From the NCBI RefSeq assembly GCF_000389965.1, contig NC_021191.1, positions 7,193,501 to 7,257,500 of the forward strand: a DNA stretch of 64,000 nucleotides, written 5' to 3'. How positions within the stretch are numbered: position 1 is the first letter of the stretch; every line of letters starts with the position of its first letter. This document shows positions 43,401 to 51,672 of the stretch, one piece after another. The stretch is from Actinoplanes sp. N902-109 (GTDB lineage: Bacteria > Actinomycetota > Actinomycetes > Mycobacteriales > Micromonosporaceae). The notes below the pieces were generated by a model. It was given only the letters and a program-made list of their open reading frames with translations. It did not search any database and was not told the DNA's origin. The translations under genes and the position numbers were made by a program.

Positions 43401-43475
43401 GAGCATGGCCAGCAGCGCCAGCACGGTGGCCTGCCCGCGGCGGCGCCAGAGCATGGCGAGGACGAGCCCGGTCAC
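40443..43475 (-). CDS. FtsX-like ABC permease, large (second of pair)
   Basis: A 1010-residue FtsX/MacB-type permease. A first membrane helix (about 10-32) is followed by a large extracytoplasmic domain, then a block of helices around 280-520 (VPVISVPLVLLSCFVIFLAA; LLAIVAGAIVGCLTGQLLVD), a second extracytoplasmic region and a C-terminal block of helices. The duplicated FtsX-like layout is common for actinobacterial export or cell-envelope permeases. It starts with GTG overlapping the upstream permease stop; its own stop overlaps the ATPase ATG. Substrate unknown. Confidence 0.82.
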   Translation of the reverse strand: MTGLVLAMLWRRRGQATVLALLAMLAVTAAVAAPAYLRAADRAVAAGQVATATTGERSLSLLKTEDDRRTQAGGDSLDFASVGPALLTFPGFTNVYAAEYPTIGIDPDVHYRTRFVYRQDVCSHLTMVAGRCAAAAGEVVLGQRTAQRLGIAAGDRITLSFAKFSPNPQTPVFQAEGGARDLTVAGVYTVPHPMEFYWGTHGYFAADPGERPGEPVFAAYATLTGMDHGATDKSVDGMAGPHALDVDKLDGIRAAQATLQATIDKLGTTVSVRTGLPDLLARIDAGRAAAKIIVPVISVPLVLLSCFVIFLAAGRGAEARRPELAVAALRGVRWWERWLLATGENLLAIVAGAIVGCLTGQLLVDAMAAVLFPGVGAAPGFGSLLYAPLVALAALGAALVAQRRDLFAHVAELLRRAPGGRRPPLLEIATVLLAVIAGGQAAVSGKPVGAGLFAPALVVFAIALVVARALLPVVAKLSARALRRGRLGPALAGLRLSRRPGAGGLFALLTASVAVAVLAVCAVDSGLLDRRVTAELGNGADRVVTVQPVGPAKLLTAARAADPDGRFAMAVVHTPGTGKGEVPGLAVDTTRLTTVATWPGGDTTAGTIARELRPAAPEPVVLTGQDVSVDTEVTGVQPLNPLNLNLALTSVTGGGSVQISLGAMTNGGSSYAQRVPACKAGCRLDGIQITTAGSTSGVTGHVVVTRLGTINPVRDAVATKRLTDTATWRMSAYGSLTAEPDGLGIDVQAPNGIGDTGAWIQPVDAPLPLPVAGGLAGTTSFTGLDGRSTPITRVPGVSTVPGVGIGGTLTDLEYADRAATQSVPLQNEQIWLTGDAPADVLDRLAAQGLVVTGDVRTAELRDQLDHQGPALALWFYALAGLLAVGLAAGALVLAASVDREQRDEDLAALRAQGLGRDSARQATLWAYPLLVGLAVLTGTGTGLAGYALTGWTLPLAGLDPPPLPLPLWPRWWVVAVAVVAALVILVVVSLLTTRVRAGAPRPAPLRKGRA

Positions 43476-46462
43476 TGCATCCTCCGCAGGGGCAGCTGGG
43501 CCGCGAGCGCGAAGACGATCAGCGCCATCGCCCCGGCGGCCGCGAGAACCACCGCGCTGAGCGGCGGGGGCGGCGGGATCACGGTCCAGCCGTCGGTGAA
43601 GGCGTCGGTGCCGTGCCCGGCGATCGGCTGGGCGACGGCCGCGGCGAGCAGCCCGGCGAGCACCGCCGCGAGCACCAGCGACGTGCCGGTGGCGGTGCCG
43701 ATCTGCCGGGCCGGCCGCCGCGGCAGGCCCTGCACCCGCAGCGCGCGCAGCTGCTCCAGGTGCGGGCCGCGGTCGGCGGCCACGGCGACGGCCACCGTCG
43801 CGGCGGCCAGCAGGACCGCCGCGATCGCGGCGAACAGCGCGAACGCCGCGCCCCGGGCGGTGCCCTGCTCGGCGAGCCGGGCGGCGGCGGCCCCGGTCGT
43901 GTCGTCGCCCTCGATCGTCAGCCCGGCCCGCGCCAGCGCGGTCACCACCGAGCGGGGCGCGCCGGCGGCCAGCCACACCTGGTAGGTGCCGCCGTCGTCG
44001 GCGTCGCCGGCCAGGCGTCGTACCGCGTCGAGGTCGGTGAGGAAACCGCTGCGCCCGGCCGACGGCAGCACGGCCGCGGTGCCCACCACCCGCACCGGCA
44101 CCGCGCCGGGACCGATGGTGTACAGCAACGGGTCGCCGAACTGCCAGCTGTTGGGAGCGGGCCCGGCCAGCACCACCGGCAGCGGCAGCGTGGTGTCGAC
44201 CGCGTAGGCCCGGGTGCCGACCTGGGCGGTGCCCTCGGGCGGGCTGTTCAGCCTGAGGGTCAGCCCCTTGGCACCGGCCGACAGCTGCAGCGCGAACCCG
44301 GTGAAGTCGCCGCGCCAGCGGCTGATGTCGCCGAGCGCGGCGACGTCCAGCACCGGGCGGGCCGGGTGCTGCTGGGACAGCGTGGTCACGGTCAGGTCCG
44401 CGCCGATCGGGGGTTGCTCCGGGCGGCCCAGCTCGAAGCGCACGAGCCGGCAGCCCGAGCCCCCGGTGCAGCCGTCGACCGGCGCGCTCAGCCGGTGCGT
44501 GCCCGGCTCGACGGTGCCCAGGACGACATTCACGGTCCGGCCGGTGTCCTCGGTCTGCAGCACGACGGTGACCCGGACGGGCTCCTTGCCGGCGTTGCTC
44601 ACGCCCAGGGTCAGCCGGTCGCCGGTGACCTGCGGGGCGGGGGCGGGCCGCGGCGTGGACACCGCCCGGCTGAGCAGTGCCGGGTCGCCGTACTCGGGCC
44701 GCCAGTCGGTGACCGCGGCGAGCCGGGAACTGTCCACCGCGTACAGCGGCGGCGCCGAGCCGGTGTCGGCGACCACGGCCATGGCCTGCCGCCCGCCCGG
44801 GTCGGCGGTGCGCACGGCGTGCTCCAATGCGGTCCGGCTGGCCGCCTCGACGGTGAGCACGCGCGGCGCGCCCAGCTCGATCTCGCTGCGCTCGACCCGG
44901 GCCCGGTGCCCGGCCCACCAGCCGCCGCCGGTCGTGACCAGGATCGCCACCGCAACGGTGACCAGGGTGAACACCCGGTCGGTGCCGGGCTGGCGGGAGA
45001 TCCGGGCGGCGGTCAGCCCGAGCCGTAGCCGGCCCGCCCGCAGCGCCGCCCCGCCGAGCCGGTCGGCGACCCGGCTGAGCACCCGGGCCAGCAGCAGCGC
45101 CACGGCGAGGGCCACCAGGGCGGGCGCGACCAGCGCGAGACCACGCCCGGTGTCGTCGGCCCGGGCCTGGTAGGCCGCCGCGGCCGCGACCGCGAGCAGC
45201 ACCAGGTCGAGCAGGTCGGCGCGCCAGGTACGGCGGTGCGGCGGCACCCGCCGCAGCAGCGTCGCGACCGGCAGCCGCAGCACCGCGATCTCCACCGCGG
45301 CCAGCACCAGCAGGCCACCGAGCAGCACGGCAGCGGCGGCTGCGGCGCACAGCTGCAGGGCCGGACGGCGGTCGGCGGAGCTCAGCGGGCCGCCCAGCCA
45401 CCAGCCGGCCAGCACCCCGAGCGGGGCCCCGGCCAGCACCCCGGCCAGCATCGGCACGAGGTGCTGCCCGAACGCCAGGCGCAGCATGCCGCCACGGGTA
45501 CTGCCGCGCAGCTTCAGCAGGGCGGCGTCACCGCGGCGGTCCCGGCCGGTGTAGCGCCCGGCCAGGCCCATCGCGAACCAGCTGAGCACCAGCACCTGGG
45601 CCAGGGCCACGAACACCGCGTTGCGCAGCAGCTCCCGGTCGACCGCGATGCGTGCCAGCAGGGTCCGGGTGGGGTTGACCAGGCGCAGGTCGGCGTCGGT
45701 GAACGCGCGCTCGGCCCGGGTCAGGGCGGCGTCGAGGTCGTAGCCGCCGTCGCCGCGCAGCAGCGGGTCCGGGACGCTGACGTCGTAGGCCAGCGTCGGC
45801 GACACCAGCCGCGGGTCGGTGAACGTGTCGAGCACGCTGAACGCCGGGTCGAGGCCGTCACCGCCGCGGAACAGCGTGTTGCTCCAGTACGCACCGGCCG
45901 GGTCAGCCGGCGTGTACCGGCCCACGATGCGCAGCGGGACCGGGTCGGACAGCTGGGTGAGGCTCAGGTTGAGCTTGTCGCCGATGTCCAGGTGCAGCCG
46001 CTGGGCGTCGTCCTGGCTGATCACCGCGTCGCCGGGCCGCGCCGGGCAGCTCCCGACGAGGCGCAGGTGGTCGCACAGGTCGTCGCGGTACGCCACCGAC
46101 ATGGCCGGCCCGTCCTCGGCGACGCCGGTGTCCGGGTTGCCGCCACCGGTCCAGACGTACAGCGCCAGCGTCATCCCCAGCATGGGCCGCAGGTCGGGCA
46201 GCGGCAGGGCCCCGCGCACGGCGTTCCCGAACGCGTCGAGGGCCTGCCGCGGGTCGCCCGAGGTCTCGGTGATCTGCCGGACCGAGACGATCCGGTCGGC
46301 GGCCGGGGCGTTGCTGACGTCGGCCGCGGCGGCCCGGCTGCCGGCCGCGAACGCGTACCAGGGGCCGGCCACCGCGACGGCCGCGGCGAGGGCCGTGAGC
46401 ACCAGGACCGTCAGGGCCTGCGCCGCACGAGCCCGCACCGCACCGAGAATCAGACCGATCAT
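43472..46462 (-). CDS. FtsX-like ABC permease, large (first of pair)
   Basis: A 996-residue permease with the same layout as the next gene: N-terminal helix (about 12-35), large extracytoplasmic domain, central helices (VFVALAQVLVLSWFAMGLAG; VLAGAPLGVLAGWWLGG), second soluble region, and C-terminal helices. ATG at 46462 follows GAGGGG; a GTG 6 bp upstream is possible. It starts the operon that ends with OsmC. Two permeases of this kind with one ATPase suggest a heterodimeric transporter. Confidence 0.82.
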   Translation of the reverse strand: MIGLILGAVRARAAQALTVLVLTALAAAVAVAGPWYAFAAGSRAAAADVSNAPAADRIVSVRQITETSGDPRQALDAFGNAVRGALPLPDLRPMLGMTLALYVWTGGGNPDTGVAEDGPAMSVAYRDDLCDHLRLVGSCPARPGDAVISQDDAQRLHLDIGDKLNLSLTQLSDPVPLRIVGRYTPADPAGAYWSNTLFRGGDGLDPAFSVLDTFTDPRLVSPTLAYDVSVPDPLLRGDGGYDLDAALTRAERAFTDADLRLVNPTRTLLARIAVDRELLRNAVFVALAQVLVLSWFAMGLAGRYTGRDRRGDAALLKLRGSTRGGMLRLAFGQHLVPMLAGVLAGAPLGVLAGWWLGGPLSSADRRPALQLCAAAAAAVLLGGLLVLAAVEIAVLRLPVATLLRRVPPHRRTWRADLLDLVLLAVAAAAAYQARADDTGRGLALVAPALVALAVALLLARVLSRVADRLGGAALRAGRLRLGLTAARISRQPGTDRVFTLVTVAVAILVTTGGGWWAGHRARVERSEIELGAPRVLTVEAASRTALEHAVRTADPGGRQAMAVVADTGSAPPLYAVDSSRLAAVTDWRPEYGDPALLSRAVSTPRPAPAPQVTGDRLTLGVSNAGKEPVRVTVVLQTEDTGRTVNVVLGTVEPGTHRLSAPVDGCTGGSGCRLVRFELGRPEQPPIGADLTVTTLSQQHPARPVLDVAALGDISRWRGDFTGFALQLSAGAKGLTLRLNSPPEGTAQVGTRAYAVDTTLPLPVVLAGPAPNSWQFGDPLLYTIGPGAVPVRVVGTAAVLPSAGRSGFLTDLDAVRRLAGDADDGGTYQVWLAAGAPRSVVTALARAGLTIEGDDTTGAAAARLAEQGTARGAAFALFAAIAAVLLAAATVAVAVAADRGPHLEQLRALRVQGLPRRPARQIGTATGTSLVLAAVLAGLLAAAVAQPIAGHGTDAFTDGWTVIPPPPPLSAVVLAAAGAMALIVFALAAQLPLRRMQ

Positions 46463-46507
46463 TCGCACCCCTCAGCCGTACGTGATCCCCGGGCAGGGTA
46501 CGCGAGA

Positions 46508-47503
46508 TCACAACCAGCCGCGTCGCTTCAGATACCAGTACAGCGATCCGCCGGTGACCACGATCAGCACCAGGCTGGCCACGAAGCCGCCGGTCCGCTC
46601 GAAGCCCCAGAACGGCACGTTCTGGCCGAAGAACCCGGTGATCGCGGTGGGCACGGCGATGATCGCGGCCCAGGCGGCCAGCTTGCGGGTGATGTCGTTG
46701 AGCTGGTTGCTCTGCTCGTTGAGGTCGGCCTCCAGCGAGCTGTTGATCCGCTCGCGGGCGTTGTCGATGGTCTCGGTGGCCCGCCGCGCGTGGTCGTCGA
46801 TGTCCACGAAGTACGGTTTCAGCCCGTCCACCACCAGGTCGAGGTCGGGCCGCAACAGCATGGCCACCACGTCCGGCATCGGGGCCACCGAGCGGCGCAG
46901 CTGAGCGAGGGCCTTGCGCAGCCCGAAGCCGTACATCCGGGTCGAGCGGGGCGCGCCGCCCTCCTCCAGCATCGCGTCCTCGGTCTTGTCGATCGCCTCG
47001 TCGAGGCTGCGGGCCGCGCCGAACTGCCCGTCGACGACCACGTCGAGCAGCCCGTACAGCAGGAACGCGACGCCGTGCTTGGCCAGGCCGGGGTCGTCGT
47101 CCCAGCGTTTCGTGACGGGCTCGATGTCGCTGTCGGACTTGCGCACGGTGATCAGCGCGCGCTCGGTGACAAAGGCACTGATCTCGACCTTGTGTACGGT
47201 CGGAGCAGGCCCGCCGGTGTCCACGTGCACCGCGTACACGTTGAGGAACAAGTGGTTGCGATAGCGGTCGAGCTTGGGCCGCTGGTGGTCGTGGACGGCG
47301 TCCTCGACCGCCAGCGGGTGCAACTGGAGCAGTGCCGCGATGGACTGCAGCGCGGCCTCGTCCGGGTCCAGCAGGTCCAGCCAGGCCACCCCGTCGCGAT
47401 GCTCGTCGAGCAGCCGGCCCAGGTCGTCGGTGGCGAAGTCCTCGGCGACGACCGTGCCGCCCTCGTAGAGCCGCGATCGGGTGGGGCAGGAAGGTGTGGT
47501 CAC
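46508..47503 (-). CDS. CorA-family magnesium/cobalt transporter
   Basis: A 331-residue CorA-type channel. The N-terminal cytoplasmic alpha/beta domain runs to about 230, a long helix follows (ARRATETIDNARERINSSLE), and two C-terminal membrane helices flank the selectivity-loop segment GFFGQNVPFWGF, where classical CorA has GMN. The C-terminal tail is short and basic (KRRGWL). Start GTG at 47503. Likely a divalent-cation transporter; the loop matches other actinobacterial members. It lies just upstream of the FtsX operon, same strand, 45 bp apart. Confidence 0.88.
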   Translation of the reverse strand: MTTPSCPTRSRLYEGGTVVAEDFATDDLGRLLDEHRDGVAWLDLLDPDEAALQSIAALLQLHPLAVEDAVHDHQRPKLDRYRNHLFLNVYAVHVDTGGPAPTVHKVEISAFVTERALITVRKSDSDIEPVTKRWDDDPGLAKHGVAFLLYGLLDVVVDGQFGAARSLDEAIDKTEDAMLEEGGAPRSTRMYGFGLRKALAQLRRSVAPMPDVVAMLLRPDLDLVVDGLKPYFVDIDDHARRATETIDNARERINSSLEADLNEQSNQLNDITRKLAAWAAIIAVPTAITGFFGQNVPFWGFERTGGFVASLVLIVVTGGSLYWYLKRRGWL

Positions 47504-47520
47504 GACCCGCAGACTATGCC

Positions 47521-48297
47521 TCAGGAGTGCGCGACGCTCAGGCTGTAGAACTTCACCTTCGCCCCGTCGGCCGTGCTCTCCGACGAGCTCTGGTTGTACG
47601 AGCCGGCCTTGAAATACTGCTTGTAGGGGTCGAACGACGGCGGGATCGCGTACGTGGTCCGGGCGCCGTTGACGGTGAGGTTGATCGTGTTGCCGGTGAC
47701 GTTGATGACGTAGGTCCAGCGCACCCCGAGCGCGACGTTGCCCACCTCGTGCAGGGTCTGGCCGCCGTCCGGGGAGTTCTCGGTGCCGAGGAAGATGCCG
47801 CCGTCGGGCCGGTAGTAGAGCTCCAGCAGCGGTTTGGTGGACGTACCGCCGGAGCCCAGGTGCACCTGCCCGACGCAGACGTTCCTGGTCACCGACGGGA
47901 CGCGCAGGTCGGCGCTGAGCGTGTGGTTGCCGCTCAGCGGCCAGTCCGCGGCGCCGCCGCCGGCGGTCATCTCGCGCAGCTCGGTGCGCGCGTAGCTGGA
48001 GTTGGGCGTGGTGACCCCCTTCTCGGGCGCCCAGAACGTCATCGAGCCGTCGTTCTTGTCGGTCCAGAAGTACGCCGGGTTGGTGTAGCCGTTCGCGCCC
48101 CGGAGCTGCGCCGGGGAGATCGTGGTGGGCGCACCGGGCGAGCCGACCGGCAGCTGCAGCGACCAGACCGACAGGTTGAAGTTGCCGCCCGGGGCGACGT
48201 CCGGGTCGAGCGCCGCGGCGGAGGCGTTCGTGCTGCCCACAACACCGAGGATGCCCGCTACCGCCACCGACCCGGCGATGGCCAGGAGTCTTCTCAT
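47521..48297 (-). CDS. Secreted PL7 alginate lyase
   Basis: A 258-residue secreted protein; signal peptide to about 28 (NASAAA). The catalytic signature of polysaccharide-lyase family 7 is complete: RTELREM (104-110), QVH (144-146) and YFKAGSYNQ (228-236). QVH is often linked to a preference for polymannuronate blocks over QIH types; that is a family trend, not proof. Beta-jelly-roll lyases of this size act alone outside the cell. A TTGACA-type promoter with an overlapping inverted repeat precedes it. Confidence 0.9.
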   Translation of the reverse strand: MRRLLAIAGSVAVAGILGVVGSTNASAAALDPDVAPGGNFNLSVWSLQLPVGSPGAPTTISPAQLRGANGYTNPAYFWTDKNDGSMTFWAPEKGVTTPNSSYARTELREMTAGGGAADWPLSGNHTLSADLRVPSVTRNVCVGQVHLGSGGTSTKPLLELYYRPDGGIFLGTENSPDGGQTLHEVGNVALGVRWTYVINVTGNTINLTVNGARTTYAIPPSFDPYKQYFKAGSYNQSSSESTADGAKVKFYSLSVAHS

Positions 48298-48325
48298 GCT
48301 GCCCCCTCAATTGGCAAGGTGGCTT

Positions 48326-48354
48326 ACAATCTCGCAGACATCGACGTCTGTCAA
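48326..48354 (-). promoter_or_regulatory. Promoter with overlapping inverted repeat before PL7 lyase
   Basis: On the minus strand TTGACA (48354-48349) is followed after 17 bp by GATTGT (48331-48326), a -35/-10 pair. The palindrome CAGAC-N6-GTCTG (48335-48350) lies in the spacer and overlaps the -35, so a repressor could block it. Recognition of both elements is by eye. Confidence 0.45.
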
Positions 48355-48425
48355 CTCCTGAACAGCGGAACGGGCGCCGGGCGCGCTGTCAGCACACCCG
48401 ACGCCCGGCCACCGTGCCCGGCTTG

Positions 48426-49247
48426 CTAGCCCTGGGCCTCCTTCGCGACGGCGTCCCACTCGCGCCACTCGGCGAGCCGGGACTCGTAGTCGGCGGTGGC
48501 GATGCCGATCGGGGCCGAGCCGAAGAACACCCGCAGCGGCGGCCGCTCCGCGTCGACGATCTTCATGATCGCCGTCCGGGTCGCCGCCGGGTTGCCGGGC
48601 TGCGCGACACGCTGCTTGCGGGCCTCGGCGGCCTGCTCGCGGTACTCGTCGTACACCTCCAGCGGCTCGGCGTGCCGCGCCGAGGAGCCGCCCCAGTCGG
48701 TGTCGAAGCCGCCCGGCTCGACCAGCGTCACCTTGATGCCGAACGCCGCGACCTCCTGGGCCAGGGACTGGCTGAAGCCCTCCAGCGCCCACTTCGAGGC
48801 GTTGTAGATGCCGATGTTCGGGAACGCCGAGATCCCGCCGATCGACGACACCTGGATGATGTTGCCGCCGCCGCTCTCCCGCAGGTAGGGCAGCGCGGCC
48901 TGGGTGATCCACAGCGCGCCGAAGACGTTGGTCTCGAACTGCGCGCGGGCTTCTTCCTCGCTGATCTCCTCGATCATGCCGAACTGTCCGTACCCGGCGT
49001 TGTTGACGATCACGTCCAACCGGCTGAAGTGCTCGTACGCCCGGCGCAGCGCCGCGATCCCGGCCCCGCGGTCGGTCACGTCCAGGGCGATCGGCAGCAC
49101 CCGGTCGCCGTACCGGGCGGCCAGGTCGTCGAGGGAAGAGACGTCACGGGCGGTCGCCGCCACGCGGTCGCCGCGCTCGAGCGCGGCCTCGGCCCACTCC
49201 CGGCCGAAGCCGCGCGAGGAGCCGGTGATGAACCAGGTCCTGGCCAT
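48426..49247 (-). CDS. Short-chain dehydrogenase/reductase
   Basis: A 273-residue SDR. The cofactor motif is TGSSRGFGREWA (9-20), NNAGYGQ follows, and the active site has Ser in VSSIGG and YNASKWALEG (Y-x3-K). The Arg after the glycine motif and ARD-type second motif favour NADP(H). The C-terminal extension (ARHAEPLEVYDEYREQ) is seen in SDRs acting on larger substrates. ATG at 49247 follows GGGATG. Substrate unknown. Stands alone. Confidence 0.9.
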   Translation of the reverse strand: MARTWFITGSSRGFGREWAEAALERGDRVAATARDVSSLDDLAARYGDRVLPIALDVTDRGAGIAALRRAYEHFSRLDVIVNNAGYGQFGMIEEISEEEARAQFETNVFGALWITQAALPYLRESGGGNIIQVSSIGGISAFPNIGIYNASKWALEGFSQSLAQEVAAFGIKVTLVEPGGFDTDWGGSSARHAEPLEVYDEYREQAAEARKQRVAQPGNPAATRTAIMKIVDAERPPLRVFFGSAPIGIATADYESRLAEWREWDAVAKEAQG

Positions 49248-49317
49248 CGGTACATCCCTTCGCAGAAATTTTCTCGTTCCGGTACACAACTTCCCCCCGG
49301 GAGCCGTCATAGACCAT

Positions 49318-49827
49318 GTGACCTTCGAGCAATTCGCGACGGCCCGCCTGCCCAGCCTGCTGCGCTACGCGGTCGTCATGACCGGCGACCGCGACCTGGC
49401 CCAGGACGTGGTGCAGGAGGTGCTGGCCCGGGCGCAGGTGAAATGGCGGCGGATCAGCGACGCGGACTCCCCCGAGGCGTACGTGCGCCGGATGGTGCTC
49501 AACGAGTATCTGTCCTGGCGGCGCAGCTGGGCGGTCCGCAGCATCCAGGCGGCCGACCTGAGCGACTACGACGGGCACAGCCCGGTGCGCGACCACGCCG
49601 AGCACGTGGTCGAAGCCGACGCGCTGTGGCACCGGCTGGCCAAGCTGGGCCGCAAGCAGCGGGCCGTGCTCGTGCTGCGCTACTACGAGCAGCTGGACGA
49701 CGAGCAGATCGCCGACCTGCTGCACTGCTCGCCGGCGACCGTACGCAGCCATGCCTCGCGGGCACTCAAAACCCTCCGGCTCTCGTCGGAGCACCACGCC
49801 AGGACCTTTGCCGAGGAGAAGTCGTGA
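49318..49827 (+). CDS. SigE-family ECF RNA polymerase sigma factor
   Basis: A 169-residue sigma-70 family ECF factor of the small actinobacterial SigE type. Region 2 is FATARLPSLLRYAVVMTGDR with DLAQDVVQEVLARA, and region 4 is ERLLAL-like LGRKQRAVLVLRYYEQLDDE with the helix-turn-helix EQIADLLHCSPATVRSHASR. GTG at 49318. It shares a GTGA overlap with the next gene, a membrane protein that could act as an anti-sigma factor. No conserved anti-sigma ZAS motif is seen in this operon. Confidence 0.9.
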   Translation: MTFEQFATARLPSLLRYAVVMTGDRDLAQDVVQEVLARAQVKWRRISDADSPEAYVRRMVLNEYLSWRRSWAVRSIQAADLSDYDGHSPVRDHAEHVVEADALWHRLAKLGRKQRAVLVLRYYEQLDDEQIADLLHCSPATVRSHASRALKTLRLSSEHHARTFAEEKS

Positions 49828-50486
49828 CCGAGCACGCAGACCAGCTTCGCGAGGCCTTCCGGGCCCACGAGGACCAGACCCCCGACCCCGCGCTGGTCTA
49901 TGCCCGGGTGCGGGAGCTGGCCCGCACCTACCAGCGCCGCCGCCGCGGTTACCAGGCGGCCGGTGGGGCGGTGCTGGGCGCCGGCCTGATCGCCGGGGCG
50001 TTCCAGCTGCCCGGGCTGCTGCCGGCGAGCCAGGACAGCAGCACCATCACCATGGTGGCCCCGGCCGCCGCGCCCTCCCCCGCCACGGCCTCGCCGTCGG
50101 CCGCGCCGTCGCCGACGGCTCCCACCAGCGCTCTGGACAAGCAGTACGACGCCTACTTCGCGGCCGGCTACGACTACGACGACGCCCTGAAGCTCGCGAA
50201 GTACTGGAAGCTGCCCAACGACCGGATCGACCAGGTCAAGGCCAAGGCGGGCAAGCTGCTGCTGCAGCACAAGCCGCTGCCCGACATCTCCGGCATCAAG
50301 CCCGACCCGGTGCACGAGCAGACCACCACCGAGGAGAAGCGGGTGAATGCGTTCTTCGGTGCCGGCTACGACTACGACGACGCCGTCGAGCTGTCCAAGC
50401 TCTGGAAGACCAAGACGCCGTACGACGCGAAGGTGCTCGGTGGTAAGAAGCTGCTGGCCGGCGCCGAGCTGCCGATCAAGCCTTGA
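49824..50486 (+). CDS. Membrane protein with two YDYDDA repeats, possible anti-sigma factor
   Basis: A 220-residue protein. Residues 1-40 are a charged cytoplasmic region, followed by a membrane helix (about 45-68), a Ser/Pro/Ala linker (72-105) and a C-terminal domain with two near-identical units: AAGYDYDDALKLAKYWKL (about 113-130) and GAGYDYDDAVELSKLWK (about 177-193). The start (GTG) overlaps the sigma factor stop by 4 bp, and the position fits an anti-sigma factor even without the usual ZAS motif. The repeats resemble no family that was recognised; they may bind an extracellular partner. Confidence 0.75.
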   Translation: MTEHADQLREAFRAHEDQTPDPALVYARVRELARTYQRRRRGYQAAGGAVLGAGLIAGAFQLPGLLPASQDSSTITMVAPAAAPSPATASPSAAPSPTAPTSALDKQYDAYFAAGYDYDDALKLAKYWKLPNDRIDQVKAKAGKLLLQHKPLPDISGIKPDPVHEQTTTEEKRVNAFFGAGYDYDDAVELSKLWKTKTPYDAKVLGGKKLLAGAELPIKP

Positions 50487-51547
50487 TCCCGGCGCTGCAC
50501 TCCCGCGTGGGGGTGGAGATCGAGCTGATGGCCCCGCCGGGCCGCAGCCGCTCCACCCTCGCCACGGACCTGGCCGACCGGTACGGCGGCCAGGTCCGGG
50601 CGGTGTGGCACCACGACAGCGAACCCTCGCTGGTCCCGGGTCTCGGCCGGTTCCTGCATCTCACCCAGGGTTTCGAGGTACGCCGGCCGGACGGCTCGCT
50701 GCTCTGCACGCTGGTCGACGACGTGACCCTGCTGGCCGGGCTGGACCCGCGCACGCCCCCGCCGCCCGGCTGGCACCGCATCCTCAGTGACGACTCCCGG
50801 CTGATCCGGCTCATCGAGCGGCACAGCGACCCCGCCGCCCCGCTGGACACCGCGCTGTCGGCGGTCGCCGAGCTGTGGGGCAGCACGGTGGAGCAGCTCG
50901 GCGCGGTGCGCCGGCTCAACGACGCCACCGGCGCCACCATCGCGCTGGCGGCCCCGCAGGGTGGTGAACGCGAACGCCCGTGCGAGATCGTCACCCCGCC
51001 GCTGGCCACCGATCACCTGACGGCGCTGGAGGAGCTGCTCGCCCCGGCCCGGGAGCTCGGTTTCACCGTCCCGCACGAGGCCGCCGTGCACCTGCACGTC
51101 GACGCGGGCCCGTTCCACCAGCCGCATGCGCTGGCCAACCTCGTGCGCCTGTTCGCCCACTGGCGCGAGCCGCTGCGGGCGGTGCTGCAGACCAACCCGG
51201 CGTGTACCAGACTCGCCCCGCTGCCGGCGCCGCTCGTCCAAGCCGTCGAAGGCACCCCGGCCTGGGAGCAGCTGGCCGAGGCGGCGGAGGCGGCCGAGCT
51301 GACGAAGTTCTTCGACGTCAACCTCACCCAGCTGTTCCGCGAGGTGCCGATCCGGGACACCGTGGAGATCCGGATCCTGCCCGGGGCGATCCACGGCGCG
51401 GACATCGTGCACCGGGCGGCCCTGGTGGAGCTGCTGCTCGACCGGTGCGCCGAGCCGCAGCCCGTACCGGTGCCCCCGGCCGACCCGGCCGCCGCCACGA
51501 ACGCGCTGCTCGACCTGGCAGCCGGCGCCCTGGCCACCCAGCCTTAA
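50483..51547 (+). CDS. Putative amidoligase enzyme
   Basis: A 354-residue protein of the putative amidoligase class (carboxylate-amine ligase fold). Near the N-terminus VGVEIELM provides a metal-binding Glu, and VHLHVDAGPFH and DTVEIRILPGA carry further His, Asp and Glu residues of the expected active site. Such enzymes are thought to form amide or peptide bonds. It starts with TTG overlapping the upstream stop (TTGA), so it is translationally coupled to the sigma factor and membrane protein. Its linkage to a sigma factor is unusual. Substrate unknown. Confidence 0.78.
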   Translation: MIPALHSRVGVEIELMAPPGRSRSTLATDLADRYGGQVRAVWHHDSEPSLVPGLGRFLHLTQGFEVRRPDGSLLCTLVDDVTLLAGLDPRTPPPPGWHRILSDDSRLIRLIERHSDPAAPLDTALSAVAELWGSTVEQLGAVRRLNDATGATIALAAPQGGERERPCEIVTPPLATDHLTALEELLAPARELGFTVPHEAAVHLHVDAGPFHQPHALANLVRLFAHWREPLRAVLQTNPACTRLAPLPAPLVQAVEGTPAWEQLAEAAEAAELTKFFDVNLTQLFREVPIRDTVEIRILPGAIHGADIVHRAALVELLLDRCAEPQPVPVPPADPAAATNALLDLAAGALATQP

Positions 51548-51672
51548 GGACCGGCCCGGCTCACGGTTCGTCGTTCGTCGTCGGCATGGTGCCAACCTAT
51601 CGATGTCCCTCGGTCGGCCGGTTCGGTCGCGACCGCCGACGCTTTCGGCGTTTCACCCCATAATGTCGGTTT

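Noticed and set aside
40443..45401. Single 1652-residue reading frame across the FtsX region
   Set aside because: The part upstream of the GTG at 43475 reads as an out-of-frame shadow of the first permease, rich in Arg/Gly/Pro and without membrane helices.
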